A stretch of DNA of 64,000 nucleotides from FLUQ01 sp031551515 (GTDB taxonomy: Bacteria; Desulfobacterota; Desulfovibrionia; Desulfovibrionales; Desulfovibrionaceae), in NCBI GenBank assembly GCA_031551515.1, contig JAVBNL010000040.1:1-64000 (forward strand), given 5' to 3'. Of the stretch, positions 52,222 through 60,510 are shown piece after piece. A program made the position numbers and the translations under genes. Under the pieces are notes generated by a model. That model saw only the letters and a program-made list of their open reading frames with translations. It ran no database searches and was not told the DNA's origin. Positions within the stretch are counted from its first letter, which is position 1. Each line of letters opens with the position of its first letter.

Positions 52222-54261
52222 ATGCGGATCACCATCTGGGGGGCGCGCGGCTCCGTACCCGTGGCCGGGCAGCCCTATGTCCACCACGGCGGCAACACCA
52301 CCTGCGTCGAGGTGCAGACCGACAAGGGCGATATCATCATTATTGACGCGGGTACAGGCATACGCACTCTGGGGGAAGAGTTGCGCAGCCTGCCCGAAGA
52401 AAGACGGCGCTGCGCCCTGCTGCTCACCCATGCCCATTGGGATCATTTGCAGGGCCTGCCGCACTTCAGTCCCATCTTCAGCCCCTCCTGGACCATTGAC
52501 GTCTACGGAGCCAGCGATATGGGCCAGGGCGGCGTGGACGTTACCTTGCGCACGCTTTTTAACGGCCGCAATTTTCCCCTGAACCTGGACCAGACGAACT
52601 CGAAACTGAACATCCACGACTTCATGCCGGGCGAAAGCTTCTTCATAGGCTCGGCACGCGTCGAAACCTGCCCCACGAGCCACCCGGGGGGCAATACGGC
52701 GTATAAGATCACTGCCGACGGCTGGAGTTTCGTGTTTACCGGCGACCATGAAAATGGAGAAAACGTGGACAGCCCGGAAAACAGGGCGTTAGCCGACTTT
52801 GTGCAAGGGGCGGACGCGCTGCTTGCCGATGCCCAGTTCACCGAAGAGGAATACAGGCGGCACACGGGGTGGGGACATTCTTCCATGGAATTTTGGCCGG
52901 AACTGGCCGTGAGAGCCGGAGTAAAACGCCTTATCCTCACCCATCACGACCCGGAACGGACGGACGACGAACTGGAACGGCTGCGCGCTGATCTTGCCGG
53001 CCGGTACGGCTCTTCAGGCCCGATCATCGAATTCGCCAAAGAGGGTTTGCCCTTTTCTCGCTGGGACGAAGTTTTGCCCAAACCGCAACACGACGCCATA
53101 AGCTGGTGGTTGTGCGATTTTGTCCGCGAGCTCTCCAGATTCACCGACGTGGGCATGCTGTTGGACAGAATTTTGTTCGAAGCGCGCAAACTCGGCAACG
53201 CCGACGCGGGGACCGTGTATCTGGAAGAAGAAGGCAAACTGGCTTTTGCCTATACCCACAACGACACGCTCTTTCCCGGCTCTCTCGCCAACAAATACGT
53301 TTACGCGAAAGCCAGTTTGGCCATGGACAAAAAATCCATAGCCGGCTGGGTGGCCTCATGCAAAGAAACCCTGAACATCGCCAACGTGCGCGAGTTGCCT
53401 ACGGGCAGCCCGTACAGCTTTAACGCCAGTTTCGACCAGGCCACGGGCTACCGGACGGTGTCCATGCTCTCCGCTCCGCTCCTGGGGCGGGGGGAAAAAG
53501 TCCTCGGCGTACTCCAGATCATCAACGCCAAAGGACTGCACGGGGTGATCCCCTTCTCGCCGGACATCGAAAACCGGCTGAAGCTTTTGTGCACCATGGC
53601 CGCCCAGTGTCTGGAACGCGGCCTCATGGCCAAAAACCTGATCATGCGCATGCTGCGTACCGTGGCACTACGCGACCCCGGCGAAACTGCGGGGCACGTG
53701 GCCAGGGTGGGAGCCTGCGCGGCTGAAATCTACCACTGCCTGGCGGAAAAACACGGTTTGGACATAGACGCCATCAAGAACGGCAAAGACAGCATCCGCC
53801 TCGCCGCCATGCTGCATGATATGGGCAAGGTGGGCATACCCGACGCCATTTTAAAAAAAACCGGGCCCCTCGAACCGGATGAGCGCTCTATCATGGAGCA
53901 CCACAGCGCCCTGGGCGCGGGCCTTTTCGACGACGCGGCTCTAGAATGGGACATGGATTCCATGGCCCGCGACATCGCCCTGCACCATCATCAGAGATGG
54001 GACGGCATGGGGTATACCGGCAGTTCGGACCACGAAGCGCTCTCCGGCGAAGATATACCCCTTGCCGCCCGCATCGCCTCCGTGGCGGACGTGTTCGACG
54101 CGCTCGTCGCAAAGCGCTGCTATAAACCGGCCTGGACGGCCGACGATGCAGTGGCGGAAATTGCCCGCTGTTCAGGATCGGCCTTCGACCCTCAGGTGGT
54201 CAAAGCCTTTCTGGAAATCCGCGAAACCATAGACGCCATTTACGCGCGCTATCCGCTGTAG
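52222..54261 (+). CDS. Fusion protein: metallo-beta-lactamase fold, GAF, HD-GYP-like phosphodiesterase
   Basis: 679 residues. Residues 1-270 are a metallo-beta-lactamase fold with HAHWDH at 70-75, TSHPGGNTAYKI, FTGDHEN and LTHHD, a complete metal set. Residues about 290-460 are GAF (DVGMLLDRILFEARKLGNAD, SMLSAPLLGRGEKVLGVLQI). Residues about 470-679 are an HD-GYP-type domain with HD at 532-533 (MLHDMGKVGIPDAIL), HH pairs, and RWDGMGYTGSSDHEALSGED, where GYP reads GYT. An N-terminal MBL on a GAF/HD-GYP protein is uncommon. It is co-transcribed with the nucleotide cyclase (AAGGAGAG, 12-base gap), so the GAF may bind the cyclic nucleotide. Confidence 0.9.
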   Translation: MRITIWGARGSVPVAGQPYVHHGGNTTCVEVQTDKGDIIIIDAGTGIRTLGEELRSLPEERRRCALLLTHAHWDHLQGLPHFSPIFSPSWTIDVYGASDMGQGGVDVTLRTLFNGRNFPLNLDQTNSKLNIHDFMPGESFFIGSARVETCPTSHPGGNTAYKITADGWSFVFTGDHENGENVDSPENRALADFVQGADALLADAQFTEEEYRRHTGWGHSSMEFWPELAVRAGVKRLILTHHDPERTDDELERLRADLAGRYGSSGPIIEFAKEGLPFSRWDEVLPKPQHDAISWWLCDFVRELSRFTDVGMLLDRILFEARKLGNADAGTVYLEEEGKLAFAYTHNDTLFPGSLANKYVYAKASLAMDKKSIAGWVASCKETLNIANVRELPTGSPYSFNASFDQATGYRTVSMLSAPLLGRGEKVLGVLQIINAKGLHGVIPFSPDIENRLKLLCTMAAQCLERGLMAKNLIMRMLRTVALRDPGETAGHVARVGACAAEIYHCLAEKHGLDIDAIKNGKDSIRLAAMLHDMGKVGIPDAILKKTGPLEPDERSIMEHHSALGAGLFDDAALEWDMDSMARDIALHHHQRWDGMGYTGSSDHEALSGEDIPLAARIASVADVFDALVAKRCYKPAWTADDAVAEIARCSGSAFDPQVVKAFLEIRETIDAIYARYPL

Positions 54262-54279
54262 CCAGCCTCCCCGAAGGGT

Positions 54280-55461
54280 CTACCTGGCCGCAAAAATGGC
54301 TTTTGCCAGTTCCGGCAAGGCGGAAGCCAGGGGCTTTTCGCCCGCAAGCTGCTGCGCGTAAGCGCGCCAGACGATAACCGGCTTTTTGCCGTTCTTGGCC
54401 GAGGCCAGGTCATAGCACTCTATTTGCAGCAAATGCCAGGTTTCCCGCCCGGTCGTCACGTAACCGCCGCCACGCCCCCTTTCGGAAGGTGGCAAGCCGC
54501 CGCCGGGAACACCGTCCATGGGACCGGAAAGGCCGGACGGCGGTTCCGCCACGGGCGGCGGCGGGCTGTTCTTCATCATATAGTCGCGCTGGTAAAAGTC
54601 ATGGTCCCGGCCCCAGGGGTCGCTCGGCCCCGAGGGGTTTTCATATCCGCGCACATAGCCGCCGGGGGTGCCGTACCCGCCGGGAGGGGCGGATGCGCCG
54701 GGAGATGACGGCGGGCCGAAACCCAGCGCCCCGCTGCCGCCAAACCCCATGGCCGCGCCCGCGATGCCCTGCTCAAGACTGGAAACGACATACGGTTCCA
54801 TCAAGGCGAAGCGCACCACCAAGGCATAGTCGGCCACGGCAGCGTCATGGGTCAATTCCGGCGGCGCGCGGCCGGGAATGACCGCCAATGTGCGCACTAT
54901 GGGCACGCCTTTTTGCTGCGACAAGGCGAAAAGCGCACGTTGCGCATCCGGCGGGGCGATGGAGCGCACGCTCTGGGGCAGGTCCGCGTCTTTATGCGGC
55001 GTGGCGTATTCACGCAACTTCAACTGGGGAAGTTTACCTTCGCGGGCAAGTTCCGCCGCCCTGTCCCGGGTGGAAGCTCCGGAAGCGGGCGCGGCCCCCT
55101 TCGCCATGCGCGGCGCGGGGCTTGAAAGGGCGTCCGCATTGGCCGGCAGCTCCGTCACGGGCATGGGTTCGCTGACGGTTGTAGGCACTTCCACCACGAT
55201 CATGCCCTTGGCTTTGAGCTGCGCCGCCAGTTCTTTGCCCAGCGGGGCGAACACGGGCGCGGCCTCGTTCAGCCAGGACAGGCCGGAACGAATGGTCACA
55301 CGCCCTTCGGCGGGGAATGAACCGCCTTCATGCGTTTGTATTTCAGGGGTTTTTCGGCTTGCGGCGCAAGCTGAAAGCGGAAAAAGCAGAACAATCAACG
55401 CCATAACCAGAAGCCCGGCCGCAAGGCCTGAGCGTAACGGCAAGAAGCGCGCTTGCATCAT
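54280..55461 (-). CDS. Lipoprotein with Gly/Pro-rich disordered segment, unknown function
   Basis: 393 residues from the first of two ATGs at 55461, with ACGGAGGCGAT upstream. Lipobox LSAC with Cys32. Residues 55-95 (RSGLSWLNEAAPVFAPLGKE, then LAAQLKAKGMIVVE), about 195-235 and 350-390 (TWHLLQIECYDLASA, VIVWRAYAQQLAG) look like a folded domain split by a long Pro/Gly/Ser insert (about 245-340). The overall arrangement resembles DUF4136-type lipoproteins. No neighbour gives a clear role; the HDOD gene starts upstream on the same strand. Confidence 0.65.
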   Translation of the reverse strand: MMQARFLPLRSGLAAGLLVMALIVLLFPLSACAASRKTPEIQTHEGGSFPAEGRVTIRSGLSWLNEAAPVFAPLGKELAAQLKAKGMIVVEVPTTVSEPMPVTELPANADALSSPAPRMAKGAAPASGASTRDRAAELAREGKLPQLKLREYATPHKDADLPQSVRSIAPPDAQRALFALSQQKGVPIVRTLAVIPGRAPPELTHDAAVADYALVVRFALMEPYVVSSLEQGIAGAAMGFGGSGALGFGPPSSPGASAPPGGYGTPGGYVRGYENPSGPSDPWGRDHDFYQRDYMMKNSPPPPVAEPPSGLSGPMDGVPGGGLPPSERGRGGGYVTTGRETWHLLQIECYDLASAKNGKKPVIVWRAYAQQLAGEKPLASALPELAKAIFAAR

Positions 55462-55489
55462 ATCGCCTCCGTGTGAAGCGGCAATTTTG

Positions 55490-56506
55490 TCAGCGAAGCG
55501 CGGTGCAGATGTTGTCCAGCTTGACCCGCAAAATCTCCGCCACAAAATGCAGTTTCGGCGGGGTCAGGCCGAGCACGTCCCACGCTTCGGCAGACAGCGG
55601 CGGCACCGGGTTGGCGATATCCGCGGTTATGTTCAGCGCCGTGACCAGCATGTCGGCCACGTGCACGGCGGCCGCTTCCGGATAGCGCACCGGGTCTTCC
55701 ACCTGGTGGTGGCGCAAAACCGCCATCACCAACGGCAACGGCATGTTCCAGCGGTGCAGCAGCATGCCGCCCAGGCGGGCGTGGTCAAACCCTATCCGCT
55801 CCTTCTCCATCATATAAGAAGGTTTGGCGTTGTAGTCCAGAGCCTCGTGCAGCACCGCGCTCACCTTGGGCGCGGTATAGGCCAGCGCCAGCTTGCCGCA
55901 GTCGTGCAGCAGGCCGGAAACGAAAAGTTGCTCGCTCTCCGCCCGGCCGGCGAGCTTCCACAGTTCTTGCGCGGCGATGCCGACGGCAACAGAGTGCCGC
56001 CAGAACTGCTCCATATCCAAAAGGCCTTTGGGCAAGAGAACCGCAAGGGAGTTCAGCGCGCCGCCCATGGCCAGCGCCTGTATCTGGCGGGTGCCCACCA
56101 GGGCCACCGCGCGGGAGATGGTCGAAATCTTCGCGGAGAATCCGTAATACGGGCTGTTCACCAGCTTCAGCAGCCAGGCGGCCAGGCCCGGGTCTTTTCC
56201 GATAACTTCCGCTATCTGATCGGCCGAGGCGTTGCGGCGATGAATGACCTCCTGCAGCTCAAGCATGACGGCGGGCAAAGGCGGCAGGCGCACCTCAAGC
56301 TGCACGATATCCACAGGATCAAGGGGTTTGACGGGCACGGCATGGGCGGGCTTGCGGGAAGGCAGCGCAATTTTGATCTGCGCCAGCCATTCTTCCGCAA
56401 GCGAGTACATGGCATCCACGGCGGGCAGCCCTCTGCCCGCGAAACGAAACCTATGTTCAAAAAAAACCGCGCTTTCATCCGCTGAAAGCGGTTGAGCAGT
56501 CTGCAT
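55490..56506 (-). CDS. HDOD-domain signalling protein
   Basis: 338 residues from the ATG at 56506 (CTGGAGGCTGT upstream; two earlier Met codons are possible). The HDOD domain runs from about 65 to 270: LPPLPAVMLELQEVI, VIGKDPGLAAWLLKLVNSPYYG, IQALAMGGALNSL, FWRHSVAVGIAAQELWK, LFVSGLLHDCGKLAL and FDHARLGGMLLHRWNMPLPL. Unlike many HDOD proteins it keeps an HD pair (LLHDCGK), so residual phosphohydrolase activity is possible. HDOD proteins act in signalling networks with other regulators. 28 bases separate it from the lipoprotein gene; the start is divergent from por. Confidence 0.85.
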   Translation of the reverse strand: MQTAQPLSADESAVFFEHRFRFAGRGLPAVDAMYSLAEEWLAQIKIALPSRKPAHAVPVKPLDPVDIVQLEVRLPPLPAVMLELQEVIHRRNASADQIAEVIGKDPGLAAWLLKLVNSPYYGFSAKISTISRAVALVGTRQIQALAMGGALNSLAVLLPKGLLDMEQFWRHSVAVGIAAQELWKLAGRAESEQLFVSGLLHDCGKLALAYTAPKVSAVLHEALDYNAKPSYMMEKERIGFDHARLGGMLLHRWNMPLPLVMAVLRHHQVEDPVRYPEAAAVHVADMLVTALNITADIANPVPPLSAEAWDVLGLTPPKLHFVAEILRVKLDNICTALR

Positions 56507-56768
56507 ACAGCCTCCAGCCGGCATAACTCGTTCCGTATAGGCTGGGGTATAGCGCATATTAGAGCAAGATGAAAGGGAAAGATTTCACACGGTAAAAGAT
56601 GCAACTCAACTACTCAACTTATTTTAAAAAATTTTGGAGTGGCTAAAAACATATCTTCGGGGTATATGGATGCAGTTACGCGTCGATCCGTCGGCGCTCT
56701 TTACTCACATTCGTGTCCGGAAACACCGGCAACGCAATAGACGCGCAGCCCCAAGGAGAAAAAACGCT
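56507..56768. other. Intergenic region before the pyruvate:ferredoxin oxidoreductase gene
   Basis: 262 bases. It is AT-rich near 56615-56635 (TTATTTTAAAAAATTTTGG), a likely promoter zone for por. An in-frame ATG at 56634 would extend the next protein by 45 Arg-rich residues without family support and is not used. Confidence 0.45.
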
Positions 56769-59700
56769 ATGGCAAAGCACATGAAAACCATGGACGGCAA
56801 CAGCGCCACCGCATACATTTCGTATGCCCTGAGCGACACCGCCGCCATTTACCCCATCACCCCTTCTTCCAACATGGGCGAAGAAGCCGATGAGATGGCG
56901 GCCCAGGGCCAGAAAAACATTTTTGGCCAAATCGTGCAGGTCAAACAACTGCAGTCCGAAGCGGGCGCCGCGGGCGCGGTGCACGGCTCTCTGGCCGCCG
57001 GCGCGCTTACCAGCACCTACACGGCCTCTCAGGGCCTGCTCCTGATGATCCCCAACATGTACAAAATCGCCGGCGAACTGCTGCCCGGCGTGTTCCACGT
57101 TTCCGCCCGCGCCATCGCCGCGCACGCCCTTTCCATTTTCGGCGACCACCAGGACGTCATGGCCGCCCGCCAGACCGGCTTCGCCTTTTTGGCCTCCGGC
57201 TCCGTGCAGGAATGCATGGACCTCGCCCTGGTCGCGCACCTTGCGGCCATTGAATCCAGCGTGCCGTTCTGCCACTTCTTCGACGGCTTCCGTACCTCGC
57301 ACGAAGTCTCCAAAATCGAAGTGATCGATTATGAAGACATCAAAAAAGTCGTGAATTACGAAAAGATCGAAGAGTTCCGCAACGCGTCCATGATGCCCGA
57401 GCATCCGCAACTGCGCGGCACCGCCCAGAACCCCGACATTTATTTTCAGGGCCGCGAAGCCGCCAACCCCTTCTATGACGCCGTGCCTTCCATCGTGCTG
57501 GCGCAGATGAAAAAAGTTGAAGGCATCACCGGCCGCAAATACAAACTGTTCGACTATGTGGGCCACCCCGAAGCGAACCGCGTCGTCATTTCCATGGGTT
57601 CTTCCTGTGAAACCCTGGAAGAAGTGGTCAACTACCTTTTGGCCAAAGGCGAAAAAGTGGGCCTGGTCAAAGTGCACCTGTACCGCCCCTTCTCGGCCGA
57701 ACACATGATGCAGGCCATTCCCGCCACCGCCGACACCATCACCGTGCTTGACCGCACCAAAGAACCCGGGTGCCTGGGCGAACCCTTGTACCTCGACGTG
57801 GTCGGCGCCTTTATGGAAAAGGGCGACATGCCCACCATCATCGGCGGCCGCTACGGCCTCGGTTCCAAAGACTTCACCCCGGCCATGGGCAAAGCGGTTT
57901 ACGACAACATGCTTTCCAGCGGCCCCAAAAACCACTTCACCGTGGGTATCGTTGACGACGTCACCGACACCTCGCTGGACGTGGGCGAAGACTTCAGCAC
58001 CGTGCCCGCCGGCACCGTGGAATGCAAATTCTTCGGCCTTGGCGCTGACGGTACCGTGGGGGCCAACAAGCAGGCCATCAAGATCATCGGCGACAACACC
58101 GACATGTACGCCCAAGGGTATTTCGCCTACGACTCCAAAAAATCCGGCGGCTTTACCGTGTCGCACCTGCGTTTCGGCAAGTCTCCCATCCAGTCCACCT
58201 ACCTGATCACCCAGGCCGACTATGTGGCTTGCCACAAGTCCGCGTATGTGACCCAGTACGACGTGCTGGCCGGCATCAAAGAGGGCGGCATCTTCGTGCT
58301 GAACTCCCACTGGTCTGTTAAGGATATGGAAAAAGAGCTGCCCGCCGCCATGAAGCGGACCATCGCCCGCAAAAAGTTGAAATTCTACAACGTGGACGCG
58401 GTGAAAGTGGCCTCTGAAGTGGGCCTGGGCGGCCGCATCAACATGATCATGCAGACGGCCTTCTTCAAGCTGGCCAACGTGCTGCCTTTCGCGCAGGCCA
58501 TGGACCTGTTGAAAGATTCCATCAAGCATGCGTACGGCAGCAAAGGCGACAAAGTCGTCAACATGAACATTTCGGCTGTGGAAAAAGCCGCCGACGCCCT
58601 GAAGGAAGTGAAATACCCCGCTTCGTGGCTTGAAGCGAAAGACGATGCCGGCTGCTGCGGCACCGCCGGTTGCGGCTGCGGCTGCGGCGGCGACCCCGCC
58701 TACATCCGTGACGTGGTGCGGCCCATTCTGGCGCAGGAAGGCGACAAACTGCCCGTTTCCGCATTCTCTCCCGACGGCATCGTGCCGCTGGGCACCGCGG
58801 CCTTTGAAAAACGCGGCGTGGCCATCAACGTGCCCGAATGGCAGCCTGAAAACTGCATCATGTGCAACCAGTGCTCTTTCGTCTGCCCGCATGCGGCCAT
58901 TCGCCCGTACCTCGCCAGCGCCGAAGAACTGCAAGGCGCGCCCAAGAGCTTTGTGACCATCGACGCCCGCGGCAAAGAACTGACCGGCCTGAAGTACCGC
59001 ATGCAGGTCTACAGCCAGGACTGCCAGGGCTGCGGCTCTTGCGCGGACGTTTGCCCGGCCAAGAACAAAGCCCTGATCATGAAGCCCATTGAAACGCAGA
59101 TGCCCGACCAGGTGCCCAACCTGGCCTTTGCCGAAGAAAACATCAGCGTCAAAGACGACCTGATGGCCCGCGACACCCTGGTGGGTTCGCAGTACCAGCA
59201 GCCGCTGATGGAATTCTCCGGCGCCTGCGCCGGCTGCGGCGAAACTCCCTATGTGAAGCTGATCACCCAGATGTTCGGCGAACGCATGGTCATTGCCAAC
59301 GCCACGGGCTGCACCTCCATCTGGGGCGCCTCCGCCCCCACCACGCCCTATTGCACCAACAAAGACGGCCACGGCCCTGCCTGGGGCAACTCCCTCTTTG
59401 AAGACGCGGCCGAATTCGGCTACGGCATGGTCATGGCGTACAACCAGCGCCGCGGCAAACTGGCCGACCTGGTGAACGAAGCGCTGGCCGATAAAAAGCT
59501 GCCCAAAGAGCTGAAAGCCGCCATGCAGGCCTGGCTTGACGCGAAAGAAGAAGGCGACGCTTCCAAGAAAGCCGGCGAAGAAGTGCTGGCCCAGATGAGC
59601 GGCGTGGCCGAAACCCCGCTGCTGTCTGAAATTTGGAGCATGTCCGACCTCTTCACCAAGAAGTCGGTCTGGGTCTTCGGCGGCGACGGCTGGGCCTATG

Positions 59701-60446
59701 ACATCGGCTACGGCGGCCTGGACCACGTCATCGCTTCCGGCGAAGACATCAACATCCTGGTGCTGGATACCGAAGTGTATTCCAACACCGGCGGGCAGTC
59801 TTCCAAGGCCACCCCGCTGGGCGCCATCGCCAAGTTTGCCGCTTCCGGCAAAAAGATCGGCAAAAAAGACCTGGGCCGCATCGCCATGACTTACGGCTAT
59901 GTCTATGTGGCCTCCGTGTCCATGGGCGCCAACAAAAACCAGGTCATCAAAGCCTTCAAGGAAGCCGAAGCCCACAAAGGCCCCTCGATCCTGATCTGCT
60001 ACGCTCCCTGCATCAACCAGGGCCTGCGCAAAGGCATGGGCAAGAGCATGGAAGAAGCCAAGATGGCCGTCGATTCCGGCTACTGGCCGCTGTACCGCTA
60101 CAACCCGGCGCTGGCCGCCGAAGGCAAGAACCCGCTTATCCTCGAATCCAAAGCCCCCGACGGCAGCATCCAGGGCTTCCTGTCCGGCGAAAACCGCTAC
60201 GCGCAGCTGGAAAAGGAAGAGCCCGCGGAATCCAAGCGCCTGCGCGCCCAGCTTGAAAAAGAATACCTGGAACGCTACCAGTTGCTGAAACAGCTGGCCG
60301 ACATGCCCGGCATTTCCGTGGCGGCCCCGAGCGGCGCCGCGCCGAAAGTGGCCGCCACCAGCGACCACTGCGAAATAACCGATACGGCGGAACACGCCAG
60401 CAAGAAAGGCGGCGACGCCTGCGACAACGGACGGGGCGCGAAGTAA
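56769..60446 (+). CDS. por: Pyruvate:ferredoxin (flavodoxin) oxidoreductase, single chain
   Basis: 1225 residues, the usual length. Oxidatively decarboxylates pyruvate to acetyl-CoA with reduction of ferredoxin. Starts MAKHMKTMDGNSATAYISYA, the ATG having CCAAGGAGAA 8 bases upstream. Domain order: gamma/alpha-like parts (YPITPSSNMGEEADEMA near residue 35), a linker Gly/Cys-rich insert with CCGTAGCGCGCGG (about 630), two ferredoxin motifs (CIMCNQCSFVCP from residue 696 and CQGCGSCADVCP), and the TPP domain with GDGWAYDIGYGGLDHV at 972 and DTEVYSNTGGQSSKATP. It precedes a phosphotransacetylase gene, with a terminator-like hairpin between them. Confidence 0.97.
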   Translation: MAKHMKTMDGNSATAYISYALSDTAAIYPITPSSNMGEEADEMAAQGQKNIFGQIVQVKQLQSEAGAAGAVHGSLAAGALTSTYTASQGLLLMIPNMYKIAGELLPGVFHVSARAIAAHALSIFGDHQDVMAARQTGFAFLASGSVQECMDLALVAHLAAIESSVPFCHFFDGFRTSHEVSKIEVIDYEDIKKVVNYEKIEEFRNASMMPEHPQLRGTAQNPDIYFQGREAANPFYDAVPSIVLAQMKKVEGITGRKYKLFDYVGHPEANRVVISMGSSCETLEEVVNYLLAKGEKVGLVKVHLYRPFSAEHMMQAIPATADTITVLDRTKEPGCLGEPLYLDVVGAFMEKGDMPTIIGGRYGLGSKDFTPAMGKAVYDNMLSSGPKNHFTVGIVDDVTDTSLDVGEDFSTVPAGTVECKFFGLGADGTVGANKQAIKIIGDNTDMYAQGYFAYDSKKSGGFTVSHLRFGKSPIQSTYLITQADYVACHKSAYVTQYDVLAGIKEGGIFVLNSHWSVKDMEKELPAAMKRTIARKKLKFYNVDAVKVASEVGLGGRINMIMQTAFFKLANVLPFAQAMDLLKDSIKHAYGSKGDKVVNMNISAVEKAADALKEVKYPASWLEAKDDAGCCGTAGCGCGCGGDPAYIRDVVRPILAQEGDKLPVSAFSPDGIVPLGTAAFEKRGVAINVPEWQPENCIMCNQCSFVCPHAAIRPYLASAEELQGAPKSFVTIDARGKELTGLKYRMQVYSQDCQGCGSCADVCPAKNKALIMKPIETQMPDQVPNLAFAEENISVKDDLMARDTLVGSQYQQPLMEFSGACAGCGETPYVKLITQMFGERMVIANATGCTSIWGASAPTTPYCTNKDGHGPAWGNSLFEDAAEFGYGMVMAYNQRRGKLADLVNEALADKKLPKELKAAMQAWLDAKEEGDASKKAGEEVLAQMSGVAETPLLSEIWSMSDLFTKKSVWVFGGDGWAYDIGYGGLDHVIASGEDINILVLDTEVYSNTGGQSSKATPLGAIAKFAASGKKIGKKDLGRIAMTYGYVYVASVSMGANKNQVIKAFKEAEAHKGPSILICYAPCINQGLRKGMGKSMEEAKMAVDSGYWPLYRYNPALAAEGKNPLILESKAPDGSIQGFLSGENRYAQLEKEEPAESKRLRAQLEKEYLERYQLLKQLADMPGISVAAPSGAAPKVAATSDHCEITDTAEHASKKGGDACDNGRGAK

Positions 60447-60458
60447 CTGCTAACCCAC

Positions 60459-60486
60459 ACGCCCCGGCGGGAAACCGCCGGGGCGT
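60459..60486 (+). terminator. Terminator-like hairpin between por and pta
   Basis: 12-bp stem ACGCCCCGGCGG / CCGCCGGGGCGT with a GAAA loop, followed by TATCTTC. 12 bases after the por stop codon and 25 before the pta start codon, so probably a partial terminator or a 3' stabiliser. Confidence 0.75.
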
Positions 60487-60510
60487 TATCTTCTGCACAA
60501 GGAAAACGCT

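Noticed and set aside
56676..60395. Very long antisense open frame (over 1200 codons) opposite por
   Set aside because: It is the mirror of a highly conserved gene in GC-rich DNA, rich in Gly/His/Phe/Ala, with no family motif and no ribosome-binding site.
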